This document shows positions 35,456 through 43,995 of a stretch of DNA of 64,000 nt, piece by piece. Numbering within the stretch: position 1 is the stretch's first letter; each line of letters begins with the position of its first letter. A program made the translations under genes and the position numbers. This DNA is from Chryseobacterium indologenes (GTDB lineage Bacteria > Bacteroidota > Bacteroidia > Flavobacteriales > Weeksellaceae): the NCBI GenBank assembly GCA_001013295.1, contig LAZY01000022.1, forward strand, positions 1-64,000, given 5' to 3'. The notes beneath the pieces were generated by a model. The model worked only from the letters and a program-made list of their open reading frames with translations, ran no database searches and was not told the DNA's origin.

Positions 35456-35531
35456 GGAGATAATAGTATTAAAAATGGAAAAATACATTTCTGCTAGAAT
35501 GAGTTGCAGGTTCGAGTCCTGCTTATCTCCC
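35456..35531 (+). ncRNA. tRNA-like sequence 1 (anticodon unclear)
   Basis: Acceptor GGAGATAA pairs with TTATCTCC (8 bp). The T arm GCAGG-TTCGAGT-CCTGC is perfect. The D region has no GG pair, and the anticodon arm (around 35485-35500) closes only with a 6- or 8-base loop, so no anticodon can be assigned. No CCA is encoded. It lies 8 bases after the SDR stop. Confidence 0.6.
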
Positions 35532-35540
35532 AATAAAAAT

Positions 35541-35610
35541 GGAATCGTAGTTTAATGAAGAACACTGCCCTTCAGGGTCGAAGTTACGGGTTCAAGTCCT
35601 GTGCGTTTCA
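35541..35610 (+). ncRNA. tRNA-like sequence 2 (degenerate)
   Basis: T arm ACGGG-TTCAAGT-CCTGT is intact. The D arm AGTTTAATGAAGAAC lacks the GG needed to dock with the T loop. The acceptor pairs only in part, and the anticodon region folds as CCC-TTCA-GGG, not as a normal 7-base loop. Confidence 0.5.
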
Positions 35611-35613
35611 TAA

Positions 35614-35689
35614 GGAGTACATAGTTCAGCAGTGAAGAATGCTGCCATTGCACGGCAGAGGTCGCAGGTTCGAGTCCTGCTGTACTCCC
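35614..35689 (+). tRNA. tRNA-like sequence 3, Ala(TGC)-type
   Basis: Acceptor GGAGTACA/TGTACTCC (8 bp), anticodon stem CTGCC/GGCAG with loop ATTGCAC giving TGC, and T arm GCAGG-TTCGAGT-CCTGC. The D arm is short (3 bp, 6-base loop) and lacks GG. No CCA is encoded. Confidence 0.65.
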
Positions 35690-35695
35690 TGAGAT

Positions 35696-35767
35696 GGAGA
35701 TAATAGTTTAATGGAAGAACTGTTCCTTGCCCGGAATTGATGCAGGTTCGAATCCTGCTTATCTCCC
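35696..35767 (+). ncRNA. tRNA-like sequence 4, Gly-like
   Basis: Acceptor GGAGATAA/TTATCTCC matches that of tRNA-like 1. D arm AGTTTAATGGAAGAACT is one base change from the common tRNA-Gly D arm. The anticodon stem GTTCC/GGAAT closes a 6-base loop TTGCCC (GCC inside). T arm GCAGG-TTCGAAT-CCTGC is perfect. Confidence 0.6.
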
Positions 35768-35777
35768 CAATAATAGA

Positions 35778-35853
35778 GTAAAAGAAATAGTTTAATTTGG
35801 AAAAACTTATTCTTACTGAGTGCATTATCGGTTCGATCCCGGTTTTCTTTTAC
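35778..35853 (+). tRNA. tRNA-like sequence 5, Lys(CTT)-type
   Basis: The terminal stem GTAAAAGAAA/TTTCTTTTAC is 10 bp, three longer than normal. Anticodon stem ACTTA/TGAGT with loop TTCTTAC gives CTT. The T arm ATCGG-TTCGATC-CCGGT has one G-U pair. The next gene starts 18 bases later. Confidence 0.6.
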
Positions 35854-35871
35854 TTTTAAAAAAATAATACC

Positions 35872-36306
35872 ATGTTTAAAAAATTATTATCTTTTTTCAA
35901 AATTATCGATGAAGTTCAGGTACCTGCTTCTATAAAGCGGGAAGCCGTTTATAAATCTCTGAAAGAAGAAGTGGAAATACTCCCTGAAGCTGAGGCTCAA
36001 TCTGAAATAATACCGGAACAAAGAAAGGTAGAAAGAAAAAGAAAAGAGATTAAAGACTTTGGTGAGCATACAAAAGGGTACAAAGAATATTGTCTTGAAA
36101 AAACGAGCAATCAGCATATCATGAAAACTTCATCCTATAAGGTGATCGACCGTAATGACAGTACCGAAACATTTTTGATCGAGGAAGATGCTTTTATTAC
36201 CCATGCCGAACATAGAATGCTGCGGATAGAGAGTCCCTATTTTGTAAAGTATATTCAGCAGGAATATAATCCGATAACCCAAATAAGCGAAAATGCATAC
36301 GACTAA
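35872..36306 (+). CDS. Small hypothetical protein
   Basis: 144 residues; an amphipathic N-terminus (MFKKLLSFFKII), an acidic/basic middle with a likely helix (QRKVERKRKEIKDFGEHTKG), and a beta-rich end. No family recognised. It starts directly after tRNA-like 5 and overlaps the next gene by 14 bases, so it belongs to that operon and is probably a partner of the repeat protein. Confidence 0.6.
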   Translation: MFKKLLSFFKIIDEVQVPASIKREAVYKSLKEEVEILPEAEAQSEIIPEQRKVERKRKEIKDFGEHTKGYKEYCLEKTSNQHIMKTSSYKVIDRNDSTETFLIEEDAFITHAEHRMLRIESPYFVKYIQQEYNPITQISENAYD

Positions 36307-38209
36307 TCCCATCAAACGATATAAAGTATTTTCTGAAGAGGATTTACAGAAGATAAATCCTGATGAATATGCTTCAATAGAGATTTATGCAAAAAATATG
36401 ACCTTTGGTTTCACAGAAATAGAAGGAAATCTGCTGTTGCGTGGAGAAGGCTGCCATTTTCCGGATCTGGTGAACATCAGCGGAAACCTTTCTATAGATG
36501 CAGGAAACTGTGTTTTGCCAGAGCTTAAATCAGTTGGTGGAAGCTTTGCTATGCATTGCAAAGCGACTCTGGATAAACTTGAAAAAGTAAAAGGAGATTT
36601 TAAATGTATTATTAATTTTTTCTTTAAAAAAGCAATAAAAATTGAAGGAAGTATTGAATTGAAAAATGCAGCGGTATATACAGGAAATATAAAACTGGCT
36701 AATATCAGAAGATTGATTGCGGTCAATCATCAATATCAGGTTGACTTCCTGCCGAAAGACGGAATTTTTAACGTAGATGTCTTTGCCGATGATATTACCT
36801 TTTTGCATCAGGAGATTCGTGGAAAGGTCAATATTTATGGTAGCAATATTTCTTTTCCCAACCTTGAATTGATTCAGGGACAGCTTAAAATGGAAGCCCG
36901 GAAAAAGAAAGATCCTGATTTTGAACATGATTTTCCGGTTCTGAAAAAAATGGTTGGAAATCTGACTCTAAATAAAATTAAAATGTCTTTTCCTGAGCTG
37001 AAGGAAGTTGTGGGAAATATTGAAATCAAGAATAATTCTTATGTAAAGTTTCCCATACTGGAAAAATCAGGAAGTATTTTTATAAAAGAGCATGCAGGGG
37101 CAGCGTTTCCGGTTTTGAGAGAAGTCAACGGGGATCTTCAGAATTATGGTTTTGAAACGTGTTATCTGACGGAATTACAAATCGTAAAGAACAATTTTTT
37201 TACTCATCAGATACTGGCAAAAAATATTGTGGAAGTGGGAAATCTGATGATGGGTAAATATTGTGAATTCGAGCATCTGAAAAAAATTAGAGGTATTGTT
37301 AACAGTGGCGAGAGTTTCAATTACAAATCACTGGAATATATCGGGTATCTGATCAATGAAAAACAGAAAAATTCGAAATTGCCTTCATTAAAAAAGATTG
37401 GGCATTATGTGTATAATGAGAACGATGGGTATGAAGATCTTGCTGACCAGATTTATTTTAAAGTAAAAGACAATCTGCATATTACAAAGAATACATGTTA
37501 TATAATGCGTGAACTTTCCAATAAGCTATATTCCAATTTTCTTCATCCGTTGAAAAAGCTGGTTTCCATCTTAAAATTGAGACATAAAAGTTTTCAAAAC
37601 TTTCTTACCCGTGAATATGAAAGAGAATGGACGAATTACAGTTCGCCTCATTTTATGAAGATTTTAAAGAATATGGAGAAGATCTGGGAGGAAACGGAAC
37701 CTATCCGGTACGAAGAGTTTTTTACCCATTACGACAGAGATTTCAGACTCTTCTGCTTTAGCTATATGGGAGTGGGAACATTGATGAAAAAACTGGAAGC
37801 AAAGAAGATTAATCAGGAAAAGATTCTGGTCAATTATTTTGAATATGATAAATATGGCAATAAAATCTCGGTACGAAGAAACAATCACTACGAAGTATAT
37901 GAGGTGGAAAATGAAAGATTCAGACTTTCTACCTGGGGTAGGGAACGTCATTCTTATGCAGTAAAATGCTGGTGCCCGTCTACCATGGAAGAACACTGGT
38001 TGTGGATAGAACCACAGTATAAAGATAATGCACTGACTGCAATCGCTTCTACCTTCAGAATTCATGAGAACATTATCCCTCATATAAAATGTCTGAAGAG
38101 ACAGGGAGATCTGTTGATTTGTGAGCTGGAATCAGAGGTACTGCCGAAAGGAAATGTAAGACCTTTAACAGCCAAAGAATATTTCAGCCTTCTGGAAGCA
38201 GAGGCATAA
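36293..38209 (+). CDS. Beta-helix or LRR-like repeat protein
   Basis: 638 residues. Residues about 20-390 are irregular repeats of about 20 residues with the pattern G-N-L-x-I/V, e.g. IEGNLLLRGEGCHFPDL, VSGN-like NISGNLSIDAGNCVLPEL, MVGNLTLNKIKMSFPEL and VVGNIEIKNNSYVKFPIL. That spacing suggests a parallel beta-helix or leucine-rich-repeat solenoid. The C-terminal 240 residues are a separate globular part rich in Trp and Tyr (WCPSTMEEHWLWIEPQYKD). No enzyme motif is seen. It overlaps the previous gene by 14 bases and is followed by a tRNA-like sequence. A scaffold role is likely. Confidence 0.6.
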   Translation: MHTTNPIKRYKVFSEEDLQKINPDEYASIEIYAKNMTFGFTEIEGNLLLRGEGCHFPDLVNISGNLSIDAGNCVLPELKSVGGSFAMHCKATLDKLEKVKGDFKCIINFFFKKAIKIEGSIELKNAAVYTGNIKLANIRRLIAVNHQYQVDFLPKDGIFNVDVFADDITFLHQEIRGKVNIYGSNISFPNLELIQGQLKMEARKKKDPDFEHDFPVLKKMVGNLTLNKIKMSFPELKEVVGNIEIKNNSYVKFPILEKSGSIFIKEHAGAAFPVLREVNGDLQNYGFETCYLTELQIVKNNFFTHQILAKNIVEVGNLMMGKYCEFEHLKKIRGIVNSGESFNYKSLEYIGYLINEKQKNSKLPSLKKIGHYVYNENDGYEDLADQIYFKVKDNLHITKNTCYIMRELSNKLYSNFLHPLKKLVSILKLRHKSFQNFLTREYEREWTNYSSPHFMKILKNMEKIWEETEPIRYEEFFTHYDRDFRLFCFSYMGVGTLMKKLEAKKINQEKILVNYFEYDKYGNKISVRRNNHYEVYEVENERFRLSTWGRERHSYAVKCWCPSTMEEHWLWIEPQYKDNALTAIASTFRIHENIIPHIKCLKRQGDLLICELESEVLPKGNVRPLTAKEYFSLLEAEA

Positions 38210-38219
38210 TATCATAGAG

Positions 38220-38293
38220 CAGGAACAATAGTTTAACTGGAAAAACACTCCGAGCTGAGGTTGAGTTGCCGGTTCGATCCCGGTTTGTTTCTG
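38220..38293 (+). ncRNA. tRNA-like sequence 6
   Basis: Terminal stem CAGGAACAA/TTGTTTCTG (9 bp, one G-U). D arm AGTTTAACTGGAAAAACA and T arm TGCCGG-TTCGATC-CCGG are recognisable. The anticodon arm around 38247-38265 does not close into a 7-base loop. It fills the gap between the repeat-protein gene and Sir2, ending 18 bases before the Sir2 start. Confidence 0.55.
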
Positions 38294-38311
38294 TTTTTAA
38301 AAATTAAAATT

Positions 38312-39139
38312 ATGGAAGAATTACAATCAATATTACATACGATAATCAAAGAAAAACAAGGGTATATCACATTCCTTACCGGAGCCGGTATTTCAGCAGA
38401 AAGTGGGCTTCCTACTTATCGCTCCATAGACGGAATCTGGATCAAAGGAACCAAGTATCACCGTCCGGAAGAATTCGGAACCTTCAGGTATTTCAGTCAG
38501 GAGACCGAAGAAGTCTGGCAGTACAACCTTTTCTGGAAAAAACTGATCGCGGAAGCACAACCGAATGACGGACATTATGCATTAACGGAGATTGAAGCAC
38601 TTTTAGGGGATCGATTTAAACTCATTACCCAAAATGTGGATGGCCTTCATCAAAGATCAGGAACACAGAAGGTGTATGAGATCCACGGAAACAAACAGAA
38701 AGTACGCTGTTCAAAAGAATGCAGCGGACCTATCGACTTTCCTGAGGCCGTAAAGCAGAAGGAATATACGGAAGATCTTACTCAAGAAGATATTGAGAAC
38801 CTGAAGTGTGAAAAATGTGGAAGCTGGCTGAGACCGCATACATTATGGTTTGATGAATCCTATAACGAAAAATATTATCACTTTGATACGGCTTATCATA
38901 TTGCTGATCATACCGATATTCTGTTTGTTGTAGGTACTTCAGGATCTACAGCTTTGCCTGTCAATATTGTGGAAACAGTAAAGATACGGGCAAAACATGT
39001 GGTCATTATCAATCCGGAAAATGATACCTATTTCCACTATATCCTCAGAGGGATGAAAACATTGGTTTCTGTACAGGAAAGCAGTTCTGCTGCATTGCCT
39101 CAGCTGAAAATAATGATCGAAGAAATACTAAAGGCTTAA
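38312..39139 (+). CDS. Sir2-family NAD-dependent protein deacylase
   Basis: Start at 38312 gives 275 residues; a longer frame would run through the tRNA-like sequence. Motifs in order: GAGISAESG at 24-32, TQNVDGLHQRSG with NAD-contacting Asn-Asp, EIHGN with the catalytic His, two zinc-binding pairs (C-SKE-C and C-EK-C), and VGTSGSTALPVN. It removes acyl groups using NAD+, or could act as an NAD+-consuming sensor as in Sir2 defence proteins. It lies between two tRNA-like sequences in the presumed RNA-linked operon. Confidence 0.88.
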   Translation: MEELQSILHTIIKEKQGYITFLTGAGISAESGLPTYRSIDGIWIKGTKYHRPEEFGTFRYFSQETEEVWQYNLFWKKLIAEAQPNDGHYALTEIEALLGDRFKLITQNVDGLHQRSGTQKVYEIHGNKQKVRCSKECSGPIDFPEAVKQKEYTEDLTQEDIENLKCEKCGSWLRPHTLWFDESYNEKYYHFDTAYHIADHTDILFVVGTSGSTALPVNIVETVKIRAKHVVIINPENDTYFHYILRGMKTLVSVQESSSAALPQLKIMIEEILKA

Positions 39140-39155
39140 TCTTTTATAATAAAAT

Positions 39156-39225
39156 GGAAGCAGTAGTTTAATGGAAAACCAAACCCTGCTAATGTAGATT
39201 GCGGGTTCGAGCCTGCCTGTTTCCC
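39156..39225 (+). ncRNA. tRNA-like sequence 7
   Basis: Acceptor GGAAGCAG/CTGTTTCC (8 bp, one G-U). D arm AGTTTAATGGAAAACC. The T arm GCGGG/CCTGC encloses only six bases (TTCGAG). No stable anticodon stem is seen. Total about 70 nt. Confidence 0.5.
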
Positions 39226-39306
39226 TTTTTACACTGAAACTAATGGTTAAATTTTTTAAATTTAAAGACTAAACTAATATTCAGTTTCTAAAATTAAACA
39301 GATCCC

Positions 39307-40350
39307 ATGAAATATATTCTGCTTACCGTTTCTGCTCTGATGTTGCTTTCATGTAAGAAAGAAAACACCAAGAATGAAAAGAAAGACACTATTGTAGCCG
39401 TAAAAGCTCCCGAAGTCATTCCTCAGAAAGAGGTTGATATTCTTAAAATATTACTGGATGAAGAAATAAAAGAAAACAAACCGGATGAAGTAGATTATAA
39501 GGGCTATTATGTTTCCTTCCCCAATGATGGAGATTCCTACAATGTGACTTTTCATAAAATAGCTTCTGATGATTTTAATAATGACGGGGTCACAGATTAT
39601 ATCGTAGAACGTGATTCAGAAGGAATGCTGGGCGGGAATGCCAATACCAATGCTCAAATACTCTATGTGATCATGGGGAAAAACAATAATATCAGCGAAA
39701 AGCACGAAATATTAATGTCTGCCCCTTTTTCTTACAATATTCTGGATGGAGTCTCCTATGAAGAAGGAAAATTAAAAGCTTCAGCCATTCAGAACTACCG
39801 TGCTTATAGTGTGTCGGCTGATAGTCTGCAGTCTACAGAGCTGTCTTTTACTTACAAAGATGGAAACGTGTATGAAGAATCCTATCTTACCGGATGCGTT
39901 CTTGGAAAATGGAAAAATAAAAAGATTTTCAACACGCCTACAGAATACGGCAGAAGTATTGATGAGCATAATTATACGGAAACACTTCATGAAAAGTACG
40001 TATCAGGTAATTTTGAAATTTCTGCGGAGCTTTCAGGATGTGACAATATGGAGGTAACCTTCGATGGAGTCTGCAAAACAACAGATACAAGTCCGAAGTC
40101 TGTGGCTGAAAAAAGAAAACAATTTCTGGATTTTCTGGTGAAAAATACCAGTCTTCAAAAAGAATTATCTGTGATCAGTACGTATTATCTGACCCATCAG
40201 CCATCGGATGATTTTATCCGTATCGGAGATCTTTCGTTCAAAATTTTTACAGAGAAAAAGAAAGGAGAAATTGAGGTGAGGCTAGTCATTACAAAAGGGA
40301 ATAACCCTAATCAAAATGAAAACTGGGATATTGTGACCCGGAAAAAATAA
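39307..40350 (+). CDS. Lipoprotein of unknown function
   Basis: 347 residues with a lipoprotein signal (YILLTVSALMLLSCKKE, lipid Cys at about 16). The segment DDFNNDGVTDYIVERDSEG looks like an EF-hand/FG-GAP calcium loop, common in surface beta-propeller repeats of this phylum. The rest is beta-rich and not recognised. It lies 29 bases before TatD, so the two may be co-transcribed. Confidence 0.65.
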   Translation: MKYILLTVSALMLLSCKKENTKNEKKDTIVAVKAPEVIPQKEVDILKILLDEEIKENKPDEVDYKGYYVSFPNDGDSYNVTFHKIASDDFNNDGVTDYIVERDSEGMLGGNANTNAQILYVIMGKNNNISEKHEILMSAPFSYNILDGVSYEEGKLKASAIQNYRAYSVSADSLQSTELSFTYKDGNVYEESYLTGCVLGKWKNKKIFNTPTEYGRSIDEHNYTETLHEKYVSGNFEISAELSGCDNMEVTFDGVCKTTDTSPKSVAEKRKQFLDFLVKNTSLQKELSVISTYYLTHQPSDDFIRIGDLSFKIFTEKKKGEIEVRLVITKGNNPNQNENWDIVTRKK

Positions 40351-40378
40351 TAATTATAATAAAAAAATAGAAAAACAA

Positions 40379-41164
40379 ATGAACACATACATTGATATTG
40401 GCATTAATCTCACCAATAAACAGTTCTATAACGAACACGAAGAAATTATCAACCGTGCCCTGGACAACGGAGTAGATCATATGATTCTCACAGGCACAAG
40501 CGTAAGAGGAAGTAAAGAATCAGCTGAAATAGCGGAAGATTATCCTGAAATTTTATTTTCAACAGCAGGAATTCATCCCCATGACGCTAAATCTTTTAAC
40601 GGGGAAAGCATCAATGAGCTTAGAAAATTATTGAAACAGGATCACGTCATTTCAGTAGGAGAGTGCGGTCTTGATTTCGATCGTGATTTCTCACCAAGAC
40701 CCGTTCAGGAAAAATGCTATAAAGCTCAGCTGGAACTGGCAATAGAAGTTGATAAACCGCTTTTCCTTCATGAAAGATCGGCATTCAAAAGGTTTAATGA
40801 GATTACGGATGATTATCTTTCAAAATTGCCGGAAGCAGTAGTACATTGTTTTACAGGAACACTGGAAGAAGCGAAAACTTATCTGGATAAAGGATTTTAT
40901 TTAGGATTTACCGGAGCGATCAGTGATGAGAAAAGATTTAAACATCTGGAAGATGTTATAAAATATGTACCACTCGACAGGATGATGATTGAAACAGATG
41001 CCCCTTTCATGCTTCCGAAGAATATGCCCAGAATGCAGAACAGACGAAATGAACCCTCATTTTTACCTTATGTAGCGCAGACCATTGCTTATCTGAAGAA
41101 ACTCAGTATTTCCGAAGTGGCTGACGAAACTACAGAAACCGCCCGAAATTTTTTCAGGCTATAA
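40379..41164 (+). CDS. tatD: TatD-family metal-dependent nuclease
   Basis: 261 residues of the TatD amidohydrolase fold. The usual N-terminal His-x-His is replaced by DIGINL, as in the eukaryote-like TatD branch; then GIHPHDAK, GECGLDFDRDFS, FLHERSAF, VHCFTGT and IETDAPFM supply the remaining metal ligands. TatD proteins are 3'-5' exonucleases acting on DNA and RNA. Within this region it fits an RNA/DNA end-processing theme. A terminator follows. Confidence 0.82.
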   Translation: MNTYIDIGINLTNKQFYNEHEEIINRALDNGVDHMILTGTSVRGSKESAEIAEDYPEILFSTAGIHPHDAKSFNGESINELRKLLKQDHVISVGECGLDFDRDFSPRPVQEKCYKAQLELAIEVDKPLFLHERSAFKRFNEITDDYLSKLPEAVVHCFTGTLEEAKTYLDKGFYLGFTGAISDEKRFKHLEDVIKYVPLDRMMIETDAPFMLPKNMPRMQNRRNEPSFLPYVAQTIAYLKKLSISEVADETTETARNFFRL

Positions 41165-41200
41165 AAAAGAGCTCTACTGATACAGTAAAGCTCTTTTTTT
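41163..41200 (+). terminator. Terminator after tatD
   Basis: AAAAGAGCT (about 41165-41173) pairs with AGCTCTTTT (from 41189), with a T run. It also suits the convergent phosphorylase gene. Confidence 0.75.
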
Positions 41201-41323
41201 ATTGCAAAATTGCAAAGCGGCTAAAAAGTTAAAATTATTGCAAAAACAAGCAGCCTAAGTCATCCACCATCACCATCATCTTTCCCCTACATCTCAACTC
41301 TCTTCACCCTTTCACCCTTTCCT

Positions 41324-42034
41324 CTACAAACTCTTAATCGCCGATTCCAAAGCCAATTCCATCATCGGATTCAAAGCCTTTTCTCTTTCGTCGGCAGAAA
41401 TTTTTTCATGAGTTGGGATAATGTCAGTTACCGTAAGGATCGTAGCTGCATTTTTTCCTAAGTGCTGGGCGTTGGCAAACAATCCGAAAGCTTCCATTTC
41501 TACTGCAGGACAGTTATATTTTGTAGCAATAGCAGGCGTTTCAGGATCTTTTCTGTAGAAAATATCACTACTGTGGATGTTGATTGCTTTAGCGTTTAAT
41601 GATAATTCTTTAGACGTTTCGTTGATTGTGTTGAAGATATTCCCCTGGTGAGAAAGAATTTCATCTTCAATTCCCCATGCATATTTAGCATAAGTACTTT
41701 CGCTGGCAGCCTTTTCAATATTTAAAATATCAAAAAGTTTAAGGTCTGTATTGTAGGCACCACAAGTCCCGATTCTGATGATCGTATCTACTTCATACTC
41801 TGTAAATAACTCAAAAGAATAGATCCCGATGCTCGGAAATCCCATTCCACTGGCTCCTACAGTGATCTCTTTACCTTTATAAAGTCCTGTATAATAAAAG
41901 ATACCTCTGGTTTTGCTTACCAGTTTAGCATTCTCTAAATAATTTTCAGCAATATACTGTGCACGAAGCGGATCCCCCGGCTGTAATACTACTTTGGCAA
42001 TTTCACCTTTTTTTGCACTGATGTGAATACTCAT
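41324..42034 (-). CDS. deoD: DeoD-type purine-nucleoside phosphorylase
   Basis: 236 residues, the length of the hexameric DeoD family. Recognisable boxes are LQPGDPLRAQYIAENYL for phosphate, GASGMGFPSIGIYSFEL, RIGTCGAY, AVEMEAFGLFANAQ for the ribose/base site, and LTVTDIIPTHEK. It splits purine nucleosides with phosphate to base and ribose-1-phosphate. It is oriented against its neighbours and stands alone; a metabolic role is likely, though nucleoside salvage suits an RNA-degradation locus. Confidence 0.92.
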   Translation of the reverse strand: MSIHISAKKGEIAKVVLQPGDPLRAQYIAENYLENAKLVSKTRGIFYYTGLYKGKEITVGASGMGFPSIGIYSFELFTEYEVDTIIRIGTCGAYNTDLKLFDILNIEKAASESTYAKYAWGIEDEILSHQGNIFNTINETSKELSLNAKAINIHSSDIFYRKDPETPAIATKYNCPAVEMEAFGLFANAQHLGKNAATILTVTDIIPTHEKISADEREKALNPMMELALESAIKSL

Positions 42035-42757
42035 AATGTTATTTTGAATGAGGCAAATATAATAACTTTTAGATTGTCTTTCTCATTATGGGGAGTGTAA
42101 CGGTGCAGCAATATGACCCCAATACAATGCATAAAATGATGTCAATAAATATTTTAAATACCAAGAGATACCAAGTCTTTTGAAAACTTCATATTCGATA
42201 AGTAAGAAAATAATATAGCAAATACCACAATCCCGTCAAAAATTTTGGATCCTGTTTTTTAGCTTAAATAATGGATGCCGGATTGAAATAATGACAGTGG
42301 AAGTTCCTAAACCTAAAAGGTTTTAAAAAACTGTTAGGTTTTCATAGGCGGTTTTAAAATAACAGAATCTATCATGAATTTATTAAATACATTGATTTTT
42401 AATAAGATAAAGGCGTGTTTGAAACCGTTTTAATTGCCACGAATACACGAATTAAAGAAAAAATTCGTGCATTCGTGGCAAAAAATTAGCGCAGCTCATA
42501 CTCAAAATCCTCAATCTTCTTGCGTTCTAAAAATATAGGTATTATAAGAAAACCCTTTGCGCCATTGCGTTTTCCAACCTATTTAAAATATCCATTTACA
42601 GAGCACCCTTCTAAACCAACCCGATTTTCATTCATAAAAACACTCTTTTCCATTACTTTTTTATCTCATTTCAAAATTCTTTACGAAGAATCATCATTTA
42701 ACACCAATCCTGGCCTTAAAAATTTTATTCTCAGCGAAATAGTTTTATTTTTGTTAG
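42035..42757. other. 720-base intergenic region without a supported gene
   Basis: The region holds a long inverted repeat (42436-42479) and AT-rich filler. An open frame at 42520-42813 lacks coding character and overlaps the next gene. A TATTTTTG box (42746-42753) lies only 5 bases before the first start codon of the following operon, too close for a normal leader. Confidence 0.45.
42436..42479. repeat. Long inverted repeat (interspersed element)
   Basis: GCCACGAATACACGAATT (42436-42453) and AATTCGTGCATTCGTGGC (42462-42479) form an 18-bp stem with a single mismatch and an 8-base A-rich loop. It resembles intergenic repeats I remember from flavobacterial genomes. Confidence 0.65.
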
Positions 42758-43414
42758 ATGATGGAAACCAAATCACCGTTTTTGGACACGATCTTTCTGC
42801 TCAGAAAGAATGAATGTATAACCCTTTTCTCCAACTTACAGGAAATTTCTTCAAAAGAAGAGTCGGAGGTGGGGGATTATTTCGAGGCAGAATTCGAAAA
42901 AGAAAGACTTGAATTCTTATCGGATCAGCTTACCTGCAACAAAGAGGCTGCGGTCTGGGCCGCTAAAGTTCTGTATCATAGTGCACAGCTTTATCTTATC
43001 AGAGAAAACACAGAAAAGAACATCGATAAACTGATTCCAGTATTTAAAGGAAAAAGGGATATATATTCCATTTTGTCTGCAGACCTTTCCCTGAGATTCT
43101 TACCGCAGATCATTCTTTCCCTGAATGCGGTGGACCCGGAAGATCCTTTGATTATAATACTTGAAAATATTCTTACCGAATTTCATTACTCAGGAATAGG
43201 CTATGACCTTGACCTGAAAACCGTAAATTGGGAAGCTGAACTTAAAGATCCCACTTACCGGAAATTATATCTGGAAAGAATTGTTGAAAAAAAAGACTAC
43301 CGACTGGCGGAAAATCCGTTGATCAATAAACTACTAATAGCCGAATTCGGAATGCATAAAGAAGCATTCTGGAGAGAATTAAAAACAATAACCGAAGAAC
43401 ATGGAAACTTATGA
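42758..43414 (+). CDS. Helical accessory protein of the MoxR-vWA operon
   Basis: 218 residues, almost entirely predicted helix, cytoplasmic, acidic. Not recognised alone. It overlaps the next gene by 14 bases and starts the run that leads to MoxR and the vWA/beta-propeller protein, so it is probably a subunit or adaptor of that ternary system. The first two codons are both ATG. Confidence 0.6.
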   Translation: MMETKSPFLDTIFLLRKNECITLFSNLQEISSKEESEVGDYFEAEFEKERLEFLSDQLTCNKEAAVWAAKVLYHSAQLYLIRENTEKNIDKLIPVFKGKRDIYSILSADLSLRFLPQIILSLNAVDPEDPLIIILENILTEFHYSGIGYDLDLKTVNWEAELKDPTYRKLYLERIVEKKDYRLAENPLINKLLIAEFGMHKEAFWRELKTITEEHGNL

Positions 43415-43982
43415 AAAAGTATTTGAATTTTTAACTTACCCTACCAGAGAAACATTTCTGAAATGCAGGGAACTGATCATTAACAATCCGGAATATGATC
43501 CCTATTCAGACGATACCGGAACTATGCTGGATCTTTTAAACAGCGGAAAATATGAAGAGGTTGTAAAATATGTAAATATTAATATCCTGTTGAGCCCCAG
43601 CGCTCATATTTATAAATATTTCGCTTATAAAGAGCTGGAAAATGAAAAAGCAAAAAACATAGAAATGATGATTGTGGAGACCCTCTTCGAATGTATCGAA
43701 AAAACAGGGACGGGAACCAAAGATTCACCTTATATTATCACACGGATTTCCGATGAAAGAGATCTGATCAGACAACATTTCAATAAACAGGATGTATCCC
43801 AAAGACTGGTGAAAGAGGGAGACCAGATTCTTGATGTTCTCAGACTGGAGGATGGAACGGACATCTATTTTGATATTAAAATCCTTTACCACAGGCTGGC
43901 CTTCTCTTTCAACAAAAGAAATCAGGAAGCAGAAAAAGAGAAAGGGGAAAAATCACAAAAGAAAAAATGGTGGAATTTTTAA
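43401..43982 (+). CDS. Helical accessory protein of the MoxR-vWA operon
   Basis: 193 residues, helical, with a charged C-terminal tail (NQEAEKEKGEKSQKKKWWNF) that could contact nucleic acid or a partner. Overlaps the previous gene by 14 bases; MoxR starts 13 bases after its stop. No catalytic motif is visible. Confidence 0.6.
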   Translation: METYEKVFEFLTYPTRETFLKCRELIINNPEYDPYSDDTGTMLDLLNSGKYEEVVKYVNINILLSPSAHIYKYFAYKELENEKAKNIEMMIVETLFECIEKTGTGTKDSPYIITRISDERDLIRQHFNKQDVSQRLVKEGDQILDVLRLEDGTDIYFDIKILYHRLAFSFNKRNQEAEKEKGEKSQKKKWWNF

Positions 43983-43995
43983 TTTTTTAAAATCA

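Noticed and set aside
35592..35825. Minus-strand open frame over tRNA-like sequences 3-5
   Set aside because: Its protein sequence is the reverse translation of tRNA T arms; no independent support.
42520..42813. 97-codon open frame before the ternary operon
   Set aside because: Composition is non-coding, it overlaps the start of the next gene in another frame, and it has no recognisable domain.
43831..43995. N-terminal extension of MoxR
   Set aside because: The extended frame lies inside the preceding gene and is highly basic; the start at 43996 fits the family's N-terminus.
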